The notes beneath the pieces were generated by a model. That model made no database searches and was not told the origin of the DNA. It was given only the letters and a program-made list of their open reading frames with translations. The position numbers and the translations under genes are program-made. From contig CAWIKL010000002.1 in NCBI GenBank assembly GCA_963836665.1, forward strand, positions 1-64,000: DNA of 64,000 nucleotides, read 5' to 3'. The DNA comes from JAICSD01 sp963836665 (lineage in GTDB: Bacteria; Acidobacteriota; Vicinamibacteria; Vicinamibacterales; 2-12-FULL-66-21). Shown in pieces: positions 33,247-44,800 of the stretch. The stretch's first letter is position 1. Each line of letters begins with the position of its first letter.

Positions 33247-35355
33247 ACCACGACAAATCGCCCGACCGTTATCTCAATCGCGAGCTGTCATGGCTGGCCT
33301 TCAACCAGCGCGTGCTCGACGAGGCCGCGGACGCGAGCACGCCGCTGCTCGACCGGGCCAGGTTCGCTGCCATCGTCGCATCGAATCTCGACGAGTTCTT
33401 CATGGTCCGCGTCGCCGCGCTCCTCCATGCGATCGAGGAGGGTACGCTGGCGGATCCGGGCGGCCCGACACCCGTGCGTCAGCTCGCCCTGGTGCGAGAG
33501 CGCGCCCACGCGATGGTCGACGCCCTCTATCGGCTGACGCACACCGAGATCCTGCCGGCGCTTGCGGAGGTTGGTGCGCGGCTCGTCTCCTGGGCCGAGC
33601 TCGACGAGAAGCGCTGCGCTGGACTCGCCAAGTTCTTCCAGGAAGCGGTCTTCCCGATCCTGACGCCGCTGGCCATCGACGGATCGCGTCCATTTCCGTT
33701 GCTGGCGTCGCTGACGCTGAACGTGGCGCTTCGCCTCGAGCCGGTCGATGGATCACCGGATCAGAGGCTGGCCATCGTCCAGGTGCCACCGGGGCTCGCA
33801 CGCCTCGTTCCCTCGGGCGAACAGGGCTCGTTCGTCCTGCTCGAGGAGCTCGATCGTCGCGCACGGCGGGCTCCTGTTTCCCGGGCAGGCGATCGTCGAA
33901 TCGTCCATTCTCCGGCTCGCCCGCGACGCCGAGCTCGAACTCGACGACGAGGGTGGACGGACACAACTCGACATCGTCGAACGCGAACTGCGCCGCCGGC
34001 GGCGCAGCGACGTCGTCCGGATGGAGACCGGCGCCGCCGCGTCCGAGGCGCTGGTCGGGCAACTGCGCGGTCACCTTGACGTGCCCGTCGAAGACGTCTA
34101 CCGGGTTCCGGGGCCGCTCGATCTCCGGTTGTTGTTCTCGCTGGCAGACGTCGCGCACGCCGACGCACCGCAGGCGCCGCCGCATGTGCCGGTCAGCGTC
34201 CTCGCCGGCATCGAGGAAGACAATCTCTTTGGACTGCTCGACGAGCGGTCTCTGCTTCTCCACCATCCATACGAGTCGTACGATCCGATCCTCGCGTTGG
34301 TCGCGCAGGCGGCCGACGACCCCGATGTGCTCGCGATCAAGCAGACGCTGTATCGGACGAGTGTCGGATCACCGTTCGTCGAAAGCCTGCGCCGCGCCGC
34401 CGCGCGCAACAAGCAGGTCACGGTGCTGGTCGAATTGACAGCGCGGTTCGACGAAGAGCGCAACATCCACTGGGCACGGGCGCTCGAGGAAGCGGGCGCG
34501 CACGTGATTTACGGCGTGCGCGGCTACAAGACGCACGCCAAGATCTGCCTGATCGTGCGGCGGAGCCCATACGGGCTGAAACGGTACGTGCACCTGGGAA
34601 CCGGCAATTACAACGAGCGGACGGCACGCGTCTACACGGACTTCGGCCTGCTGACGACCGCGCCAGCCATCGTCGAAGACGCAACGGCGTTCTTCAATGC
34701 AGTGACCGGCTACTCGGATCCGCCGCGCATGAAGAAGCTGGTGATGGCCCCCACAGATCTACGCCGGCGCTTCCTTCAGCTGATTGACCGCGAGCGGCGC
34801 CGCGCCCTGGGCGGGCAGCGCGCAGAGATCGTCGCCAAGATGAACGCGCTCACCGACGTCGAGATCGTCGACGCGCTGTATGCGGCGTCGGCAGCCGGCG
34901 TCCGGATTCAGCTCAACGTCCGCGGCGTGTGCGTGCTGCGGCCGGGCATCGCCGGGCTCAGCGACAACATCGAGGTCGTCTCGATCGTCGACCGCTTTCT
35001 CGAGCACTCGCGCATCTATCATTTCTTCAACGGTGCCGCCGAAGACGTCTTCCTGGCGAGCGCGGACTGGATGACGCGCAACCTCGACAAGCGCGTCGAG
35101 CTGATGTTCCCGGTCGAGGATGCCGGCCACAAGGCCCGCATCCTCTACGCCCTGCGGGCGATGTTCCGCGACAACGTCAAGGCGCGGTGGCTCGATGCCA
35201 ACGGCGACTACGCGCGGCGAGAGCCGGCGCCCGGCGACGCGGCCTTTCGCGTGCAGCAACATCTGCAGGACGAGACGAGACGGCTGGCGGCGCTCGCGCA
35301 TGACCGCGCCGGGATCACGCTGAAGCCTGAGGACAGCGGCACGCGCGGGGTGTAA
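33243..35355 (+). CDS. ppk1: Polyphosphate kinase 1 (one frameshift)
   Basis: A PPK1 of about 703 residues that polymerises ATP gamma-phosphate into polyphosphate. The N-terminus is the family signature YLNRELSWLAFNQRVLDEA and NLDEFFMVRVA. The active-site region has YKTHAKICLIVRRS, HLGTGNYNERTARVYTDFGL (phospho-histidine) and SADWMTRNLDKRVELMFP. The frame breaks near 33850-33852 (CTCGATC); removing one base gives FVLLEELIVAHGGLLFPGQA. The GTG start overlaps the ppx stop. With pstSCAB upstream this makes a single phosphate uptake and storage block. Confidence 0.9.
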
Positions 35356-35367
35356 CGACCCCTGCAG

Positions 35368-35964
35368 CTATTCTGCTCGATCGTCCGCTCCCGAGAGGAC
35401 GATCAACGATGGCGCCATAGCGGCAGACGGATACCGACTCAGCAGCCCTTCGACGTCAAGGCGTTCGGCCGCAGCTTGAAACATGGCGCGAATCTGCTGG
35501 AGTGCTGAGGGTGTCATCAATCGTGTCGCCTTCATGACACGACCCGCCTCAATGGCGAAGCCCACTTCTCCACTCGCGTTGTTGAATGCCCTCAACGACA
35601 GATCCCCCTTCGTGCTGTAGCGGACTTCGAAGTTCTTGAACTTCGTCGGGTTCCCCTTCAGCTTCAGCAGCGCGTCAACGCCGCGCACGAGATCGGCCAG
35701 CTCCTCCCGATCCACGAAGGCGGTCTCCTCCCGGTCCGGGCCCTGATGTATCGTCACGGTCATACCCTGCACGGCCTCGGTGCCGGAGTGGAGCAGTCGT
35801 GCCTCGACGACGACAAAACCGGAGGTTGAAAGCGTGGATCCGATGCGGCCGAGTTCGTCGTAGCCAAGCGTGACGACGCTACCGGGTGCCGGTGTGAACC
35901 CTTCGAGCTTTGTCGCGGGACGGAATGGAGTCGGAGACGGAACGGGAACCTGGACGACCCTCAT
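35368..35964 (-). CDS. Hypothetical protein
   Basis: A 198-residue protein starting at ATG 35964 after a strong AGAAGGAG site. I do not recognise a domain. It has no signal peptide or membrane helix. It begins MRVVQVPVPSPTPFRPATKL and is rich in short beta-strand-like segments (STLSTSGFVVVEARLLHSGT, FEVRYSTKGDLSLRAFNN) with a helical C-terminus (LQQIRAMFQAAAERLDVEGL). It converges with ppk1 (12 bases apart) and is divergent from the AraC-type gene. Its function is unknown. Confidence 0.7.
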   Translation of the reverse strand: MRVVQVPVPSPTPFRPATKLEGFTPAPGSVVTLGYDELGRIGSTLSTSGFVVVEARLLHSGTEAVQGMTVTIHQGPDREETAFVDREELADLVRGVDALLKLKGNPTKFKNFEVRYSTKGDLSLRAFNNASGEVGFAIEAGRVMKATRLMTPSALQQIRAMFQAAAERLDVEGLLSRYPSAAMAPSLIVLSGADDRAE

Positions 35965-36115
35965 GCAACGCTCCTTCTTGCCTGCTTAGAGTAGCGAGCC
36001 TCCTCCCGATGTTGAGATACCGGCCGGGCCAAATCCGTCTCCTCTGGCCCAAGGGGTCAGTGGAGGTCCGCTTGGTCCTCCCGGGGAATTTCGGGCATGA
36101 TGACAATCTGACGGC

Positions 36116-37138
36116 ATGGGCGGGAGACACACGCACGCAGTCATCGCGTCATCCGTCCAGGGCTGGGTCCTGCCGCACCTGATCGCCTGGGTCGAGAGCT
36201 GCGACGTCAACGCAGGACCGATTCGCCACCTCTTCGGACGGACGAGGCTCGACGATCCCAGCGTGCGCATCCCCGAGGCGGTCACCGACACGGCGTGGCG
36301 CCTCGCCGCGACCCTCACGCGCGACGAGGCACTGGGCATTCATCTCGCTGAGTCACTGCCCCGCGGCGCCCTGGACCTCATCGAGTACGCCCTCCGATCC
36401 AGCCCTTCTCTGGAAAAGGGGCTCGATCGTTTGGCCCGGTATGGGCGGCTGCTGAGCGATCGCGTCGCGGCGCGGACGCACCGGAAGGACGAGAGCCTCT
36501 TGTTCCTGGTCCACGATACGGCCAGCACGCCGCTACACTCGGCGCGGACCGAATTTTCCCTGGCTCTCGCGCTCAAGCTGGCGCGTGACAGCACAGGGGC
36601 GGACATCAGACCTGTTCGCGTGGGTTTCGCGCATCCCGCGCCCGCCAACATCGCGGAGCATCGGCGCTTTTTTTCCGGATCGGTTCGGTTCGCCGCCGGA
36701 TCGACGTCGATGAGCCTGAGCGCTTCGGATGGCGCACGCGCGATGCGCGACGCCGATCCCGCGCTGTCTTCGATCATTCGCCGCCGGCTGGAGAACGCCC
36801 TGGGCGATCGAGACCGATCCGATGCCGGCGCCATGAGCACACGGCTCCGGCACATCCTGGTCGAGCATCTGGGGCAGTCGGTCCTGACCCTCGACGCCGC
36901 TTGCACCGCACTTGCCGTCAGCCGGCGAACCCTGACCCGCCGACTGGCCGAGGAAGGCGCGTCCTTCCGGCACATCCTCGATGACGTGCGACGTGATTTC
37001 GCCCGTGCCTTGCTTCAGGATCGCACCCAGAGCATCGGCGACATCGCGTTCTTCCTGCAGTATTCCGAACCGGCGGCGTTCCACCGGTCGTTCAGGCGGT
37101 GGACGGGGCTGACGCCACAAGGGTTCAGGGAGTCCTGA
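36116..37138 (+). CDS. AraC-family transcriptional regulator
   Basis: A 340-residue regulator with a large N-terminal sensing domain of the OruR/ArgR-like AraC type (SLPRGALDLIEYALRSSPSL, RTEFSLALALKLARD) and a C-terminal double helix-turn-helix (ACTALAVSRRTLTRRLAEEG, IGDIAFFLQYSEPAAFHRSF, ending RRWTGLTPQGFRES). The last motif is the classical AraC/XylS signature. It lies 190 bases upstream of the RND efflux genes on the same strand and may control them, though this is inferred from position only. The effector is unknown. Confidence 0.88.
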   Translation: MGGRHTHAVIASSVQGWVLPHLIAWVESCDVNAGPIRHLFGRTRLDDPSVRIPEAVTDTAWRLAATLTRDEALGIHLAESLPRGALDLIEYALRSSPSLEKGLDRLARYGRLLSDRVAARTHRKDESLLFLVHDTASTPLHSARTEFSLALALKLARDSTGADIRPVRVGFAHPAPANIAEHRRFFSGSVRFAAGSTSMSLSASDGARAMRDADPALSSIIRRRLENALGDRDRSDAGAMSTRLRHILVEHLGQSVLTLDAACTALAVSRRTLTRRLAEEGASFRHILDDVRRDFARALLQDRTQSIGDIAFFLQYSEPAAFHRSFRRWTGLTPQGFRES

Positions 37139-37198
37139 GCGCCGGCAGGGACGGAGAAGCCGCAAATGCTCGCGACCTTTTGTTGAGCTATGTGTCGA

Positions 37199-37227
37199 TT
37201 GGACTTTTCATCTTTTTGTCATAGATT
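37199..37227 (+). promoter_or_regulatory. Predicted sigma-70 promoter for the RND operon
   Basis: TTGGAC (37199-37204) and TAGATT (37222-37227) are separated by exactly 17 bases in an AT-rich patch. Transcription would begin near 37234, giving a leader of about 95 bases before the adaptor gene. This is the clearest promoter pattern in the window. Confidence 0.55.
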
Positions 37228-37327
37228 TACCAGCCGCCCTCGCCTTGCCCTTGAAATCCCGGGATTCCCGGCGTCGTAGATCATCCCGGTTCTACATCAG
37301 ATGGCGTAGGGCGCCGGAGGACTGAGC

Positions 37328-38693
37328 GTGAGGAGTTGGGTTACCGGGTTGGTTGGGATTGGTATCGTCGTATCCGTTGCGGCAACAACGGGTTGCGGGT
37401 CGTCGAGCGCTGCCGCGGCAGGGGCTGGCGGCGGCGGTGGAGGTGGGCGCGGCGGACGTGGCGGCGGCGGGGGCGCGCCGGTCCCGGTCGTGATCGGGCG
37501 GGCGGTCCAGAAGGACGTGCCGGTCGACGTGTCCGCGATCGGCAACGTCGAGGCGTTCGCGACCATCAGCGTCCGCGCCCAGATCACTGGCACGCTGCAG
37601 GAAGTCCGCTTCCACGAAGGCGACTACGTCAAGGCAGGCGCGCTGCTCTTCACCATCGATCCGCGTCCCTACGACGCCGCGCTGCACCAGGCTGAGGCGA
37701 ACCTCGCGCGCGATCAGGCGCTGCTGACGCAGGCGGAAGCGCAGCTGGCCAAGGACGTCGCCAACGAGCAGTACCTCGACCGCCGAGGCGCAGCGGCTCT
37801 CCTCGCTCAACGAGCGCGGGCTCGTGCCCAAGGATCAGACCGAGCAGGGCAAGGCGTCGGCGGCGGCCAACAGCGCCGTCGTCAATGCCGACAAGGCTGC
37901 GATCGAAGGCGCCAAGGCGCAGCTCATCGCCCAACAGGCCGCGGTCGAGAGCGCGAAGCTGCAGCTCGGCTACACGCAGATCCGGACGCCGATCGACGGG
38001 CGCACCGGTAACCTGATGGCCAAGGCCGGCAACCTGGTGACCGCGAACTCGACCGAGCTGATCACGATTACACAGGTCACGCCGGTCTACGTCACCTTCT
38101 CGCTGCCGGCGGAACACCTCAACGACGTCAAGCCGGGAAGCGCGAAGCTCGCCGTGACGGCGACACCGCAAACGACGAGCGGTGCGCAGCCGGCGACGGG
38201 CACGCTGACCTTCGTCGACAACGTCGTCGATCCCACGACCGACACGATCAAGCTGAAGGCGACTTTCGCCAACGAGGATCGCGCGCTGTGGCCCGGGCAG
38301 TTCGCGCGCGTCAGCCTGAGGGTCGCCACGATCGATCACGCCACGGTCGTTCCTTCGGAAGCGGTGCAACTCGGGCAGGACGGCCAGTTCGTGTTCCTCG
38401 TCAAGAGCGATCAGACCGTCGAGCAGCGGCCGATCAAGGTTGGCCAGACCGTCGGTGAGGAGGTCGTAGTCGCGAGCGGCCTGCAGCCGGGCGACGCCGT
38501 CGTCACCCAGGGGCAGCTGCGGCTCGAGCCGGGCACGAAGATCACGCGCGCCGATCCGCGGACGGGCGAGGCCTCGCCCAACGGCGGCGGCGGACGCGGC
38601 GGACGCGGTGGTGGCGGCAAGAACGGCGGACGCGGACGCGGCGGCGATGCGGGTCGTCCGAGCGACGCCGGTCGTGGTAGCGGCGCGCTGTGA
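37328..38693 (+). CDS. RND efflux periplasmic adaptor, MdtA-like lipoprotein (one frameshift)
   Basis: The membrane-fusion protein of an RND pump, about 450 residues. A lipoprotein signal (ATTGC) is followed by a Gly/Arg-rich linker (residues about 30-48). Then come the barrel-sandwich domains (VDVSAIGNVEAFATISVRAQ, VRFHEGDYVKAGALLFTIDP), the hairpin (ARDQALLTQAEAQLAKDV), and the strand LQLGYTQIRTPIDGRTGN. A second Gly/Arg-rich tail of about 35 residues ends the protein. The frame breaks at GTACC 37771-37775; removing one C gives NEQYSTAEAQRLSSLNERGL. GTG 37328 is the start. The stop overlaps the next gene's GTG, so the pump is coupled. Confidence 0.87.
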
Positions 38694-41600
38694 ACATCTC
38701 CGAGACGTTCATCCGGCGGCCGATCGCGACGAGCCTGATCATGGCGGGCATCGCCATGTTCGGCGTCGTCGCCTATCGCGCGCTGCCGGTGAGCGATCTG
38801 CCGCAGGTCGAGTTCCCGACGCTGAACGTGTCGGCGTCGCTGCCCGGCGGCGACCCGGGCACGATGGCCTCGGCCGTGGCCAGCCCGCTCGAGCGGCAGA
38901 TGACGACCATCGCCGGCGTCGACTCGATGGTCTCGAGCAGCAGCAGCGGCAACACCAACATCACGCTGCAGTTCGACCTCGGGCGCAACATCGACAGCGC
39001 CGCGGTGGACGTGCAGACGGCGATCGCGGCGGTGATGCCGCTGCTGCCGACGACGATGACGTCGCCGCCGTCGTTCCGCAAGAACAACCCGAACGACCAG
39101 CCGATCCTGATGCTCAACCTGACGTCGCAGACGCTGCCGATGTCGGTGCTCGACGACTACGCGGAAAATGTCGTGGCGCCGCGCATCTCGATGGTCAGCG
39201 GCGTGTCGCAGGTGCAGGTCCAGGGCTCGGCCAAGTACGCCGTGCGCGTGCAGCTCGATCCCGACAAGCTGCACTCGCAGGGCATCGGGCTCAACGAGAT
39301 CACCGCGGCCATCACCAACTGGAACGTGAACCTGCCGACCGGGCAACTCTACGGCCCCAACCAGACCTACAACCTGCGCGCGGCCGGACAGCTCGACGAC
39401 GCCGCCGCCTATCGTCCGATCGTCGTCGCCTACCGCAATGGGGCGCCGATTCGGCTCTCGCAGGTGGCCAACGTCATCGACAGCACCGAGAGCGTCTTCA
39501 ACGCGGCCTGGTACTACACGAAAGACAACGGCATCCCGACCTCGCGCCGCGCCATCACGCTGATGGTGATGCGCCAGCCGGGGACCAACACCATCGACGT
39601 CACCGATCGCGTGCAGGCGCTGCTGCCCTCGTTCGAATCGCAGCTGCCGCCCGCCGCGCACCTGACCGTCCGGCAGGATCGCTCGAAGACGATCCGCGCC
39701 GCGTTCTCCGACATCCAGATCACCATGCTGATCACGCTGGCGCTGGTCGTCGGCGTCATCTTCCTGTTCCTGCACAACGTCTCGGCGACGCTGATCCCGG
39801 CGCTGGCGCTGCCCTTCTCGATCCTCGGCACGTTCGCGATCATGCAGCTGCTCGGCTTCAGCATGAACAACCTGTCGATGATGGCGCTGATCCTCTCGAT
39901 CGGTTTCGTCGTCGACGACGCGATCGTGATGCTCGAGAACATCGTGCGGCACATGGAGCACGGCGCCGACGCGCTGACCGCGTCGCTCGATGGCTCTCGC
40001 GAGATCGGCTTCACGATCATCACGATGACGACGTCGCTGGCGGCGGTGTTCATCCCGGTGCTGTTCATGACCGGCGTGCTCGGGCGCCTGTTCCGCGAGT
40101 TCGCGGTGACGATCACCGCGGCGATCCTGATTTCCGGCGTCGTCTCGGTCACGCTCACGCCGATGCTGTGCAGCCGCTTCCTCTCGGTGACGGCGCTGCA
40201 CGCCAAGACCGGTCTGGCCGGCTTCCTCGAGCGCGCCTTCAGCGTGCTGCAGCGCCTCTACGAACGCAGCCTCCGTGTGGTGCTGCGGCACCGCGCGATC
40301 ATGCTCGGCGTGTTCGTGGCCGTCCTGGTCGCGACCGTGCACATGTATCGCATCATCCCGACCGGCTTCATTCCCGACCAGGACAACGACACCCTGTTCG
40401 TCAGCCTGCGCGCCGCGCAAGGAACGTCGTACTACGACATGGTCGACTGGACGCGGAAGATCGCGGACATCGTCGTCAAGAATCCCAACGTCGATTCGTT
40501 CCTCGCCTCGGTGATGGGCGGCTCGGCCAACAACTCGCGCATCCAGGTGCAGCTCACGCCGCGCGCGACCCGGCAGATGACGGCGCAGCAGATCGCCCAG
40601 CAGATCCGCGCCGACACCAGCCGTTTCGCCGCGTTCCGGACGTTCGTCACCCTGCCGCCGGCGATCCAGATCGGCGGCCGCATGGGCAACCAGAACTACA
40701 GCCTGATGATGCAGAGCCTCGATCACGACGAGCTCTACGCCTGGGGCCCGAAGGTCGAGCAGGCGATCGCCAGCGAGGTCGGCGAGGTACAGGACGTCTC
40801 CACCGACATGGAGATGAAGAGCCCGCGCGTCGACCTGACCATCGATCGCGACAAGGCGGCCGCGCTCGGCCTCAACGCCACCCAAATCGAGAACACCCTG
40901 TCGACCGGTTTCGGCTCGACGTGGGTCTCGACCATCTACGGCCCGGCCAGCCAGTACCGCGTGTTGCTCGAGCTCGAGCCGAAGTACCAGTCGCAGACCG
41001 ATTCGCTGAAGAACGTGGCGTTCAAGACGTCGAACGGCGAAGTCGTGCCGCTCGAGTCCGTGGTCAAGTACAAGGACTCGGTCGGGCCGCAGTCGATCAA
41101 TCACTCAGGGCAGCTGCCCTCGGTCTCGGTCTCGTTCGGCCTGAAGCCGGGCGTCTCGCTCGGCCAGGCGACGGCCCACGTCAAGCAGGTCGCCGATCGC
41201 ATCCTGCCGGCGACGGTCACGACCAGCTTCGAGGGCTCGGCCAAGGTCTTCCAGCAGTCGATGAGCAACCTCGGCTTGCTGCTCTTCGTCGCCATCGGCG
41301 TCGTCTACATCGTCCTCGGCGCACTCTACGAGAGCTACATCCACCCGATCACGATTCTCTCGGGGCTGCCCTCGGCTGGCCTCGGCGCGCTCATCACGCT
41401 GTATCTCTTCGGCAACGAGCTGAACATCTATTCGTTCGTCGGCCTGATCCTGCTCATCGGCATCGTCAAGAAAAACGCCATCATGCAGATCGACTTCGCG
41501 CTCGAAGCCGAGCGCAAACACGGCAAGACGCCGGCCGAGGCCATCCACGAAGGGTGCCTGATTCGCTTCCGGCCGATCATGATGACAACGATGGCGGCGC

Positions 41601-41803
41601 TGCTTGGCGCGGTGCCGATCGCGCTCGGTTACGGCGCCGGCGGCGAAGCCCGCCGTCCGCTCGGCCTCGCCGTGGTCGGCGGCCTCGTCGTGTCGCAGCT
41701 GATCACCCTCTACCTGACGCCGGTCGTCTATACCTACCTGGCGACGATGTTCAAGACCAGCCAGATCCAGGAAACGAGCACTGCGCTCAGCACCGGCCAC
41801 TGA
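38690..41803 (+). CDS. RND multidrug efflux transporter, MdtB/MdtC-like, first copy
   Basis: A 1037-residue proton-driven inner-membrane pump with twelve helices and two large periplasmic loops. It begins MNISETFIRRPIATSLIM and carries FSILGTFAIMQLLGFSMNNL, the proton-relay helix GFVVDDAIVMLENIVRH (paired aspartates), TPMLCSRFLS, and the C-terminal LIGIVKKNAIMQIDFALEAE and IRFRPIMMTTMAALLGAVP. GTG 38690 overlaps the adaptor stop. The second RND gene follows 12 bases later, the arrangement of MdtABC, in which two non-identical pumps form a mixed trimer. Substrates (drugs, bile salts, metals or lipids) cannot be read from sequence. Confidence 0.93.
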   Translation: MNISETFIRRPIATSLIMAGIAMFGVVAYRALPVSDLPQVEFPTLNVSASLPGGDPGTMASAVASPLERQMTTIAGVDSMVSSSSSGNTNITLQFDLGRNIDSAAVDVQTAIAAVMPLLPTTMTSPPSFRKNNPNDQPILMLNLTSQTLPMSVLDDYAENVVAPRISMVSGVSQVQVQGSAKYAVRVQLDPDKLHSQGIGLNEITAAITNWNVNLPTGQLYGPNQTYNLRAAGQLDDAAAYRPIVVAYRNGAPIRLSQVANVIDSTESVFNAAWYYTKDNGIPTSRRAITLMVMRQPGTNTIDVTDRVQALLPSFESQLPPAAHLTVRQDRSKTIRAAFSDIQITMLITLALVVGVIFLFLHNVSATLIPALALPFSILGTFAIMQLLGFSMNNLSMMALILSIGFVVDDAIVMLENIVRHMEHGADALTASLDGSREIGFTIITMTTSLAAVFIPVLFMTGVLGRLFREFAVTITAAILISGVVSVTLTPMLCSRFLSVTALHAKTGLAGFLERAFSVLQRLYERSLRVVLRHRAIMLGVFVAVLVATVHMYRIIPTGFIPDQDNDTLFVSLRAAQGTSYYDMVDWTRKIADIVVKNPNVDSFLASVMGGSANNSRIQVQLTPRATRQMTAQQIAQQIRADTSRFAAFRTFVTLPPAIQIGGRMGNQNYSLMMQSLDHDELYAWGPKVEQAIASEVGEVQDVSTDMEMKSPRVDLTIDRDKAAALGLNATQIENTLSTGFGSTWVSTIYGPASQYRVLLELEPKYQSQTDSLKNVAFKTSNGEVVPLESVVKYKDSVGPQSINHSGQLPSVSVSFGLKPGVSLGQATAHVKQVADRILPATVTTSFEGSAKVFQQSMSNLGLLLFVAIGVVYIVLGALYESYIHPITILSGLPSAGLGALITLYLFGNELNIYSFVGLILLIGIVKKNAIMQIDFALEAERKHGKTPAEAIHEGCLIRFRPIMMTTMAALLGAVPIALGYGAGGEARRPLGLAVVGGLVVSQLITLYLTPVVYTYLATMFKTSQIQETSTALSTGH

Positions 41804-41815
41804 GCTTCGAGCACC

Positions 41816-44800
41816 ATGAATATCTCCGAAGGATTCATCCGGCGCCCCATCGCGACCAGCCTGCTGATGGCGGCGATCGCCCTGTTCGGCGTCGTCGCCT
41901 ATCGCGCTCTGCCGGTCAGCGACCTGCCCAACGTCGACTTTCCCACGCTGCTGGTCACGGCACAGCTGCCTGGCGCCGGGCCGGAGACGATGGCCTCTTC
42001 AGTGGCGACGCCGCTCGAGAACCAGTTCTCGATGATCGCCGGCCTGCAGTCGATGACCTCGGTCAACTCGCTCGGCTCGACGCAGATCACCCTCGAGTTC
42101 GACCTCAACCGGCCGCTCGACGGCGCCGCGGTCGACGTGCAGTCGGCGATCACCCAGGCGTCGCGCCTGCTGCCGCAGGGGATGCCGACGCCGCCGACCT
42201 TCACCAAGGTCAATCCGGCGGACCAGCCGATCCTCTATCTCGTCATCACCTCGTCGACGATGCCGGCATGGCAGCTTGACGAGTACGCCGAGACGCGCAT
42301 CGCGCAGCGGATCTCGATGATCAGCGGCGTCGCGCAGGTGCAGGTGCTCGGCAGCGAGAAGTACGCCGTGCACGTGCAGCTCGATCCCCATGCGCTCGCC
42401 ACCCGTCAGATCGGCATCAACGAGATCGAGACGTCGCTCAAGAACTGGAACGTCAACGTCCCGACCGGCACCATCGTCGGCCCGCATCGCGCCTTCACCC
42501 TGCAGGCGACCGGCCAGCTGACCAGCGCCGAGCAGTACAAGTCGATGATCGTCGCCTACCGCAACGGCGCGCCGATCCGGCTGGACCAGCTGGGCACGAT
42601 CGTCGACGGCGTCGAAGACCAGCGCACCGGCTCGTGGCTCTATACCAAGGACGGCAAGCAGCGCGCGATCACGCTCGGGATCCAGCGCCAGCCCGGCACC
42701 AACACCATCGCCGTCGCCGACGCGGTCAAGGCGCTGCTGCCACAGTTCCGCGCGGAACTCCCGACCAGCGTCCACATGGACGTGCTCTACGACCGTTCTG
42801 ACACCATCCGCGACTCGTACCGTGACGTTCAGTTCACGATGGCGCTGACGCTGGCGCTGGTCATCTTCGTCATCTTCGTGTTCCTGCGTAACGTCTGGGC
42901 CACCGTCATCCCGAGCCTGGCGCTGCCCTTCTCGATCATCGGCACGTTCGCGGCGATGTACATGCTGGGCTACAGCCTCGACAACCTGTCGATGATGGCG
43001 CTCATCCTGTCGGTCGGCTTCGTCGTCGACGACGCGATCGTCATGCTCGAGAACGTCTACCGCCACGTCGAGGAGGGGGAAGACCCGCTGACCGCGTCGC
43101 TCGTCGGCTCACGCGAAATCGGCTTCACTATCGTCTCGATGACGCTGTCGCTGGCGGCGGTGTTCATCCCGGTGCTTTTCATCTCGGGCGTGCTGGGGCG
43201 GCTGTTCCGCGAATTCTCGGTGACGATCTGCGTCGCCATCCTGATCTCGGGCGTCGTCTCGGTGACGTTGACGCCGATGCTGTGCAGCCGCTTCTTGCGG
43301 CGGCCGTCATCGCACGGTCCCGGCAACCGCTGGGCGCGGGGGTCGGAGGCCGGGTTCGAATGGCTGCTGAACCGCTACGACCGCACGCTCCAGATCGTAT
43401 TGCGACACCGGCGCGCGACGATGGTCGCCTTCGTCGGCGTGCTCGCCGGCACGGTGGCGTTGTTCATCGTGGTGCCCAAGGGCTTCATCCCTGACCAGGA
43501 CACCGATCAGATCGCCGTGACCACCGAGGCGGCGCAGGGGACGTCCTACGACCGGCTGGTCGAGTATCAGGACGCCGTCGCCGAGGTGTTCAATCGCGAT
43601 CCGAACGTCGAGGCGCTCGTCTCGACCATCGGCGGCACGGCGGCGCAGACGCTCGGCGGCCCCAACCTGGGGCAGATCGTCGTCCACCTCAAGCCGCGCA
43701 GCGAGCGCCGCGAGCTGGCCGGCCAGATCATCGAGCGCCTCCGCCCCGAGCTCGACGCCGTCGTCGGCATGCAGACCTTCGCGCAGAACCCGCCGACGAT
43801 CCGCATCGGCGGCGAGATCAGCAAGAGCCTGTATCAGTTCTCGATGCAGTCGCCCGATCGCACGCTGCTCTACGCCACCGCGCGCAAGCTGGAGGGCGAG
43901 CTGAAGAAGGAGCCGCTGCTGATCGACGTCACCAGCGATCTCGAGGTGACGAGCCCGCAGGTGAACATCCAGATTGACCGCGACAAGGCGGCGGCGATGG
44001 GAGTGACGGCGAGCGCGATCGAAAATTCGTTCTACGACGCCTACGGCACCAAGTGGGTGTCGACGATCTACGGCGCCGTCAACGAGTACAAGGTGCTGCT
44101 CGAGCTCGCGCCGAAGTTCCAGGCCGATCCGTCGGCGCTGTCGCTGCTTTACTTCAAGGGCACGACCGGGGCCATCGTCCCGCTCGACACGCTGGCGCGC
44201 GCCTCACAGGTGGTCGGGCCGCAGTCGGTCAGCCACTACGGGCAGCTGTCGTCGGTGACGGTGTCGTTCGGCCTGGCGCCCGGCGCGTCGCTCGGGACGG
44301 CGCTGTCCCGCGTGGGCACGGTCGCGGCCGGCATCGTGCCGCCGACCGTCGGCGCGCAGTTCCAGGGGGCGGCAGCCGCGTTCCAGAACTCGCTCGGCAA
44401 CCTCGCCATCCTGCTCCTGATCGCCGTGATGGTCGTCTACATCGTCCTCGGCATCCTCTACGAGAGCTACATCCACCCGATGACGATTCTCTCGGGCCTG
44501 CCGTCGGCCGCCTTTGGCGCGCTCGTCACGCTCCTGATCTTCGGGATCGATCTCAACATCTACGCCTTCGTCGGCATGATCATGCTGATCGGCATCGTCG
44601 AGAAGAACGCGATCATGCAGATCGACTTCGCGCTCGAGGCCGAACGCGGCGGCATGTCGCCGGAGCAGGCGATCTACAAGGGCTGTTTGATCCGTTTCCG
44701 CCCGATCATGATGACGACGATGGCGGCGCTGTTCGGGGCGGTGCCGATCGCGCTGGGCTACGGCGCCGGCGGCGAGGCGCGGCAGCCGCTCGGACTGGTG

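Noticed and set aside
38411..41104. Very long minus-strand open frame opposite the RND adaptor and pump
   Set aside because: It is an artefact of high GC third positions; its translation is a low-complexity Arg/His/Asp-rich sequence and the plus-strand gene is certain.
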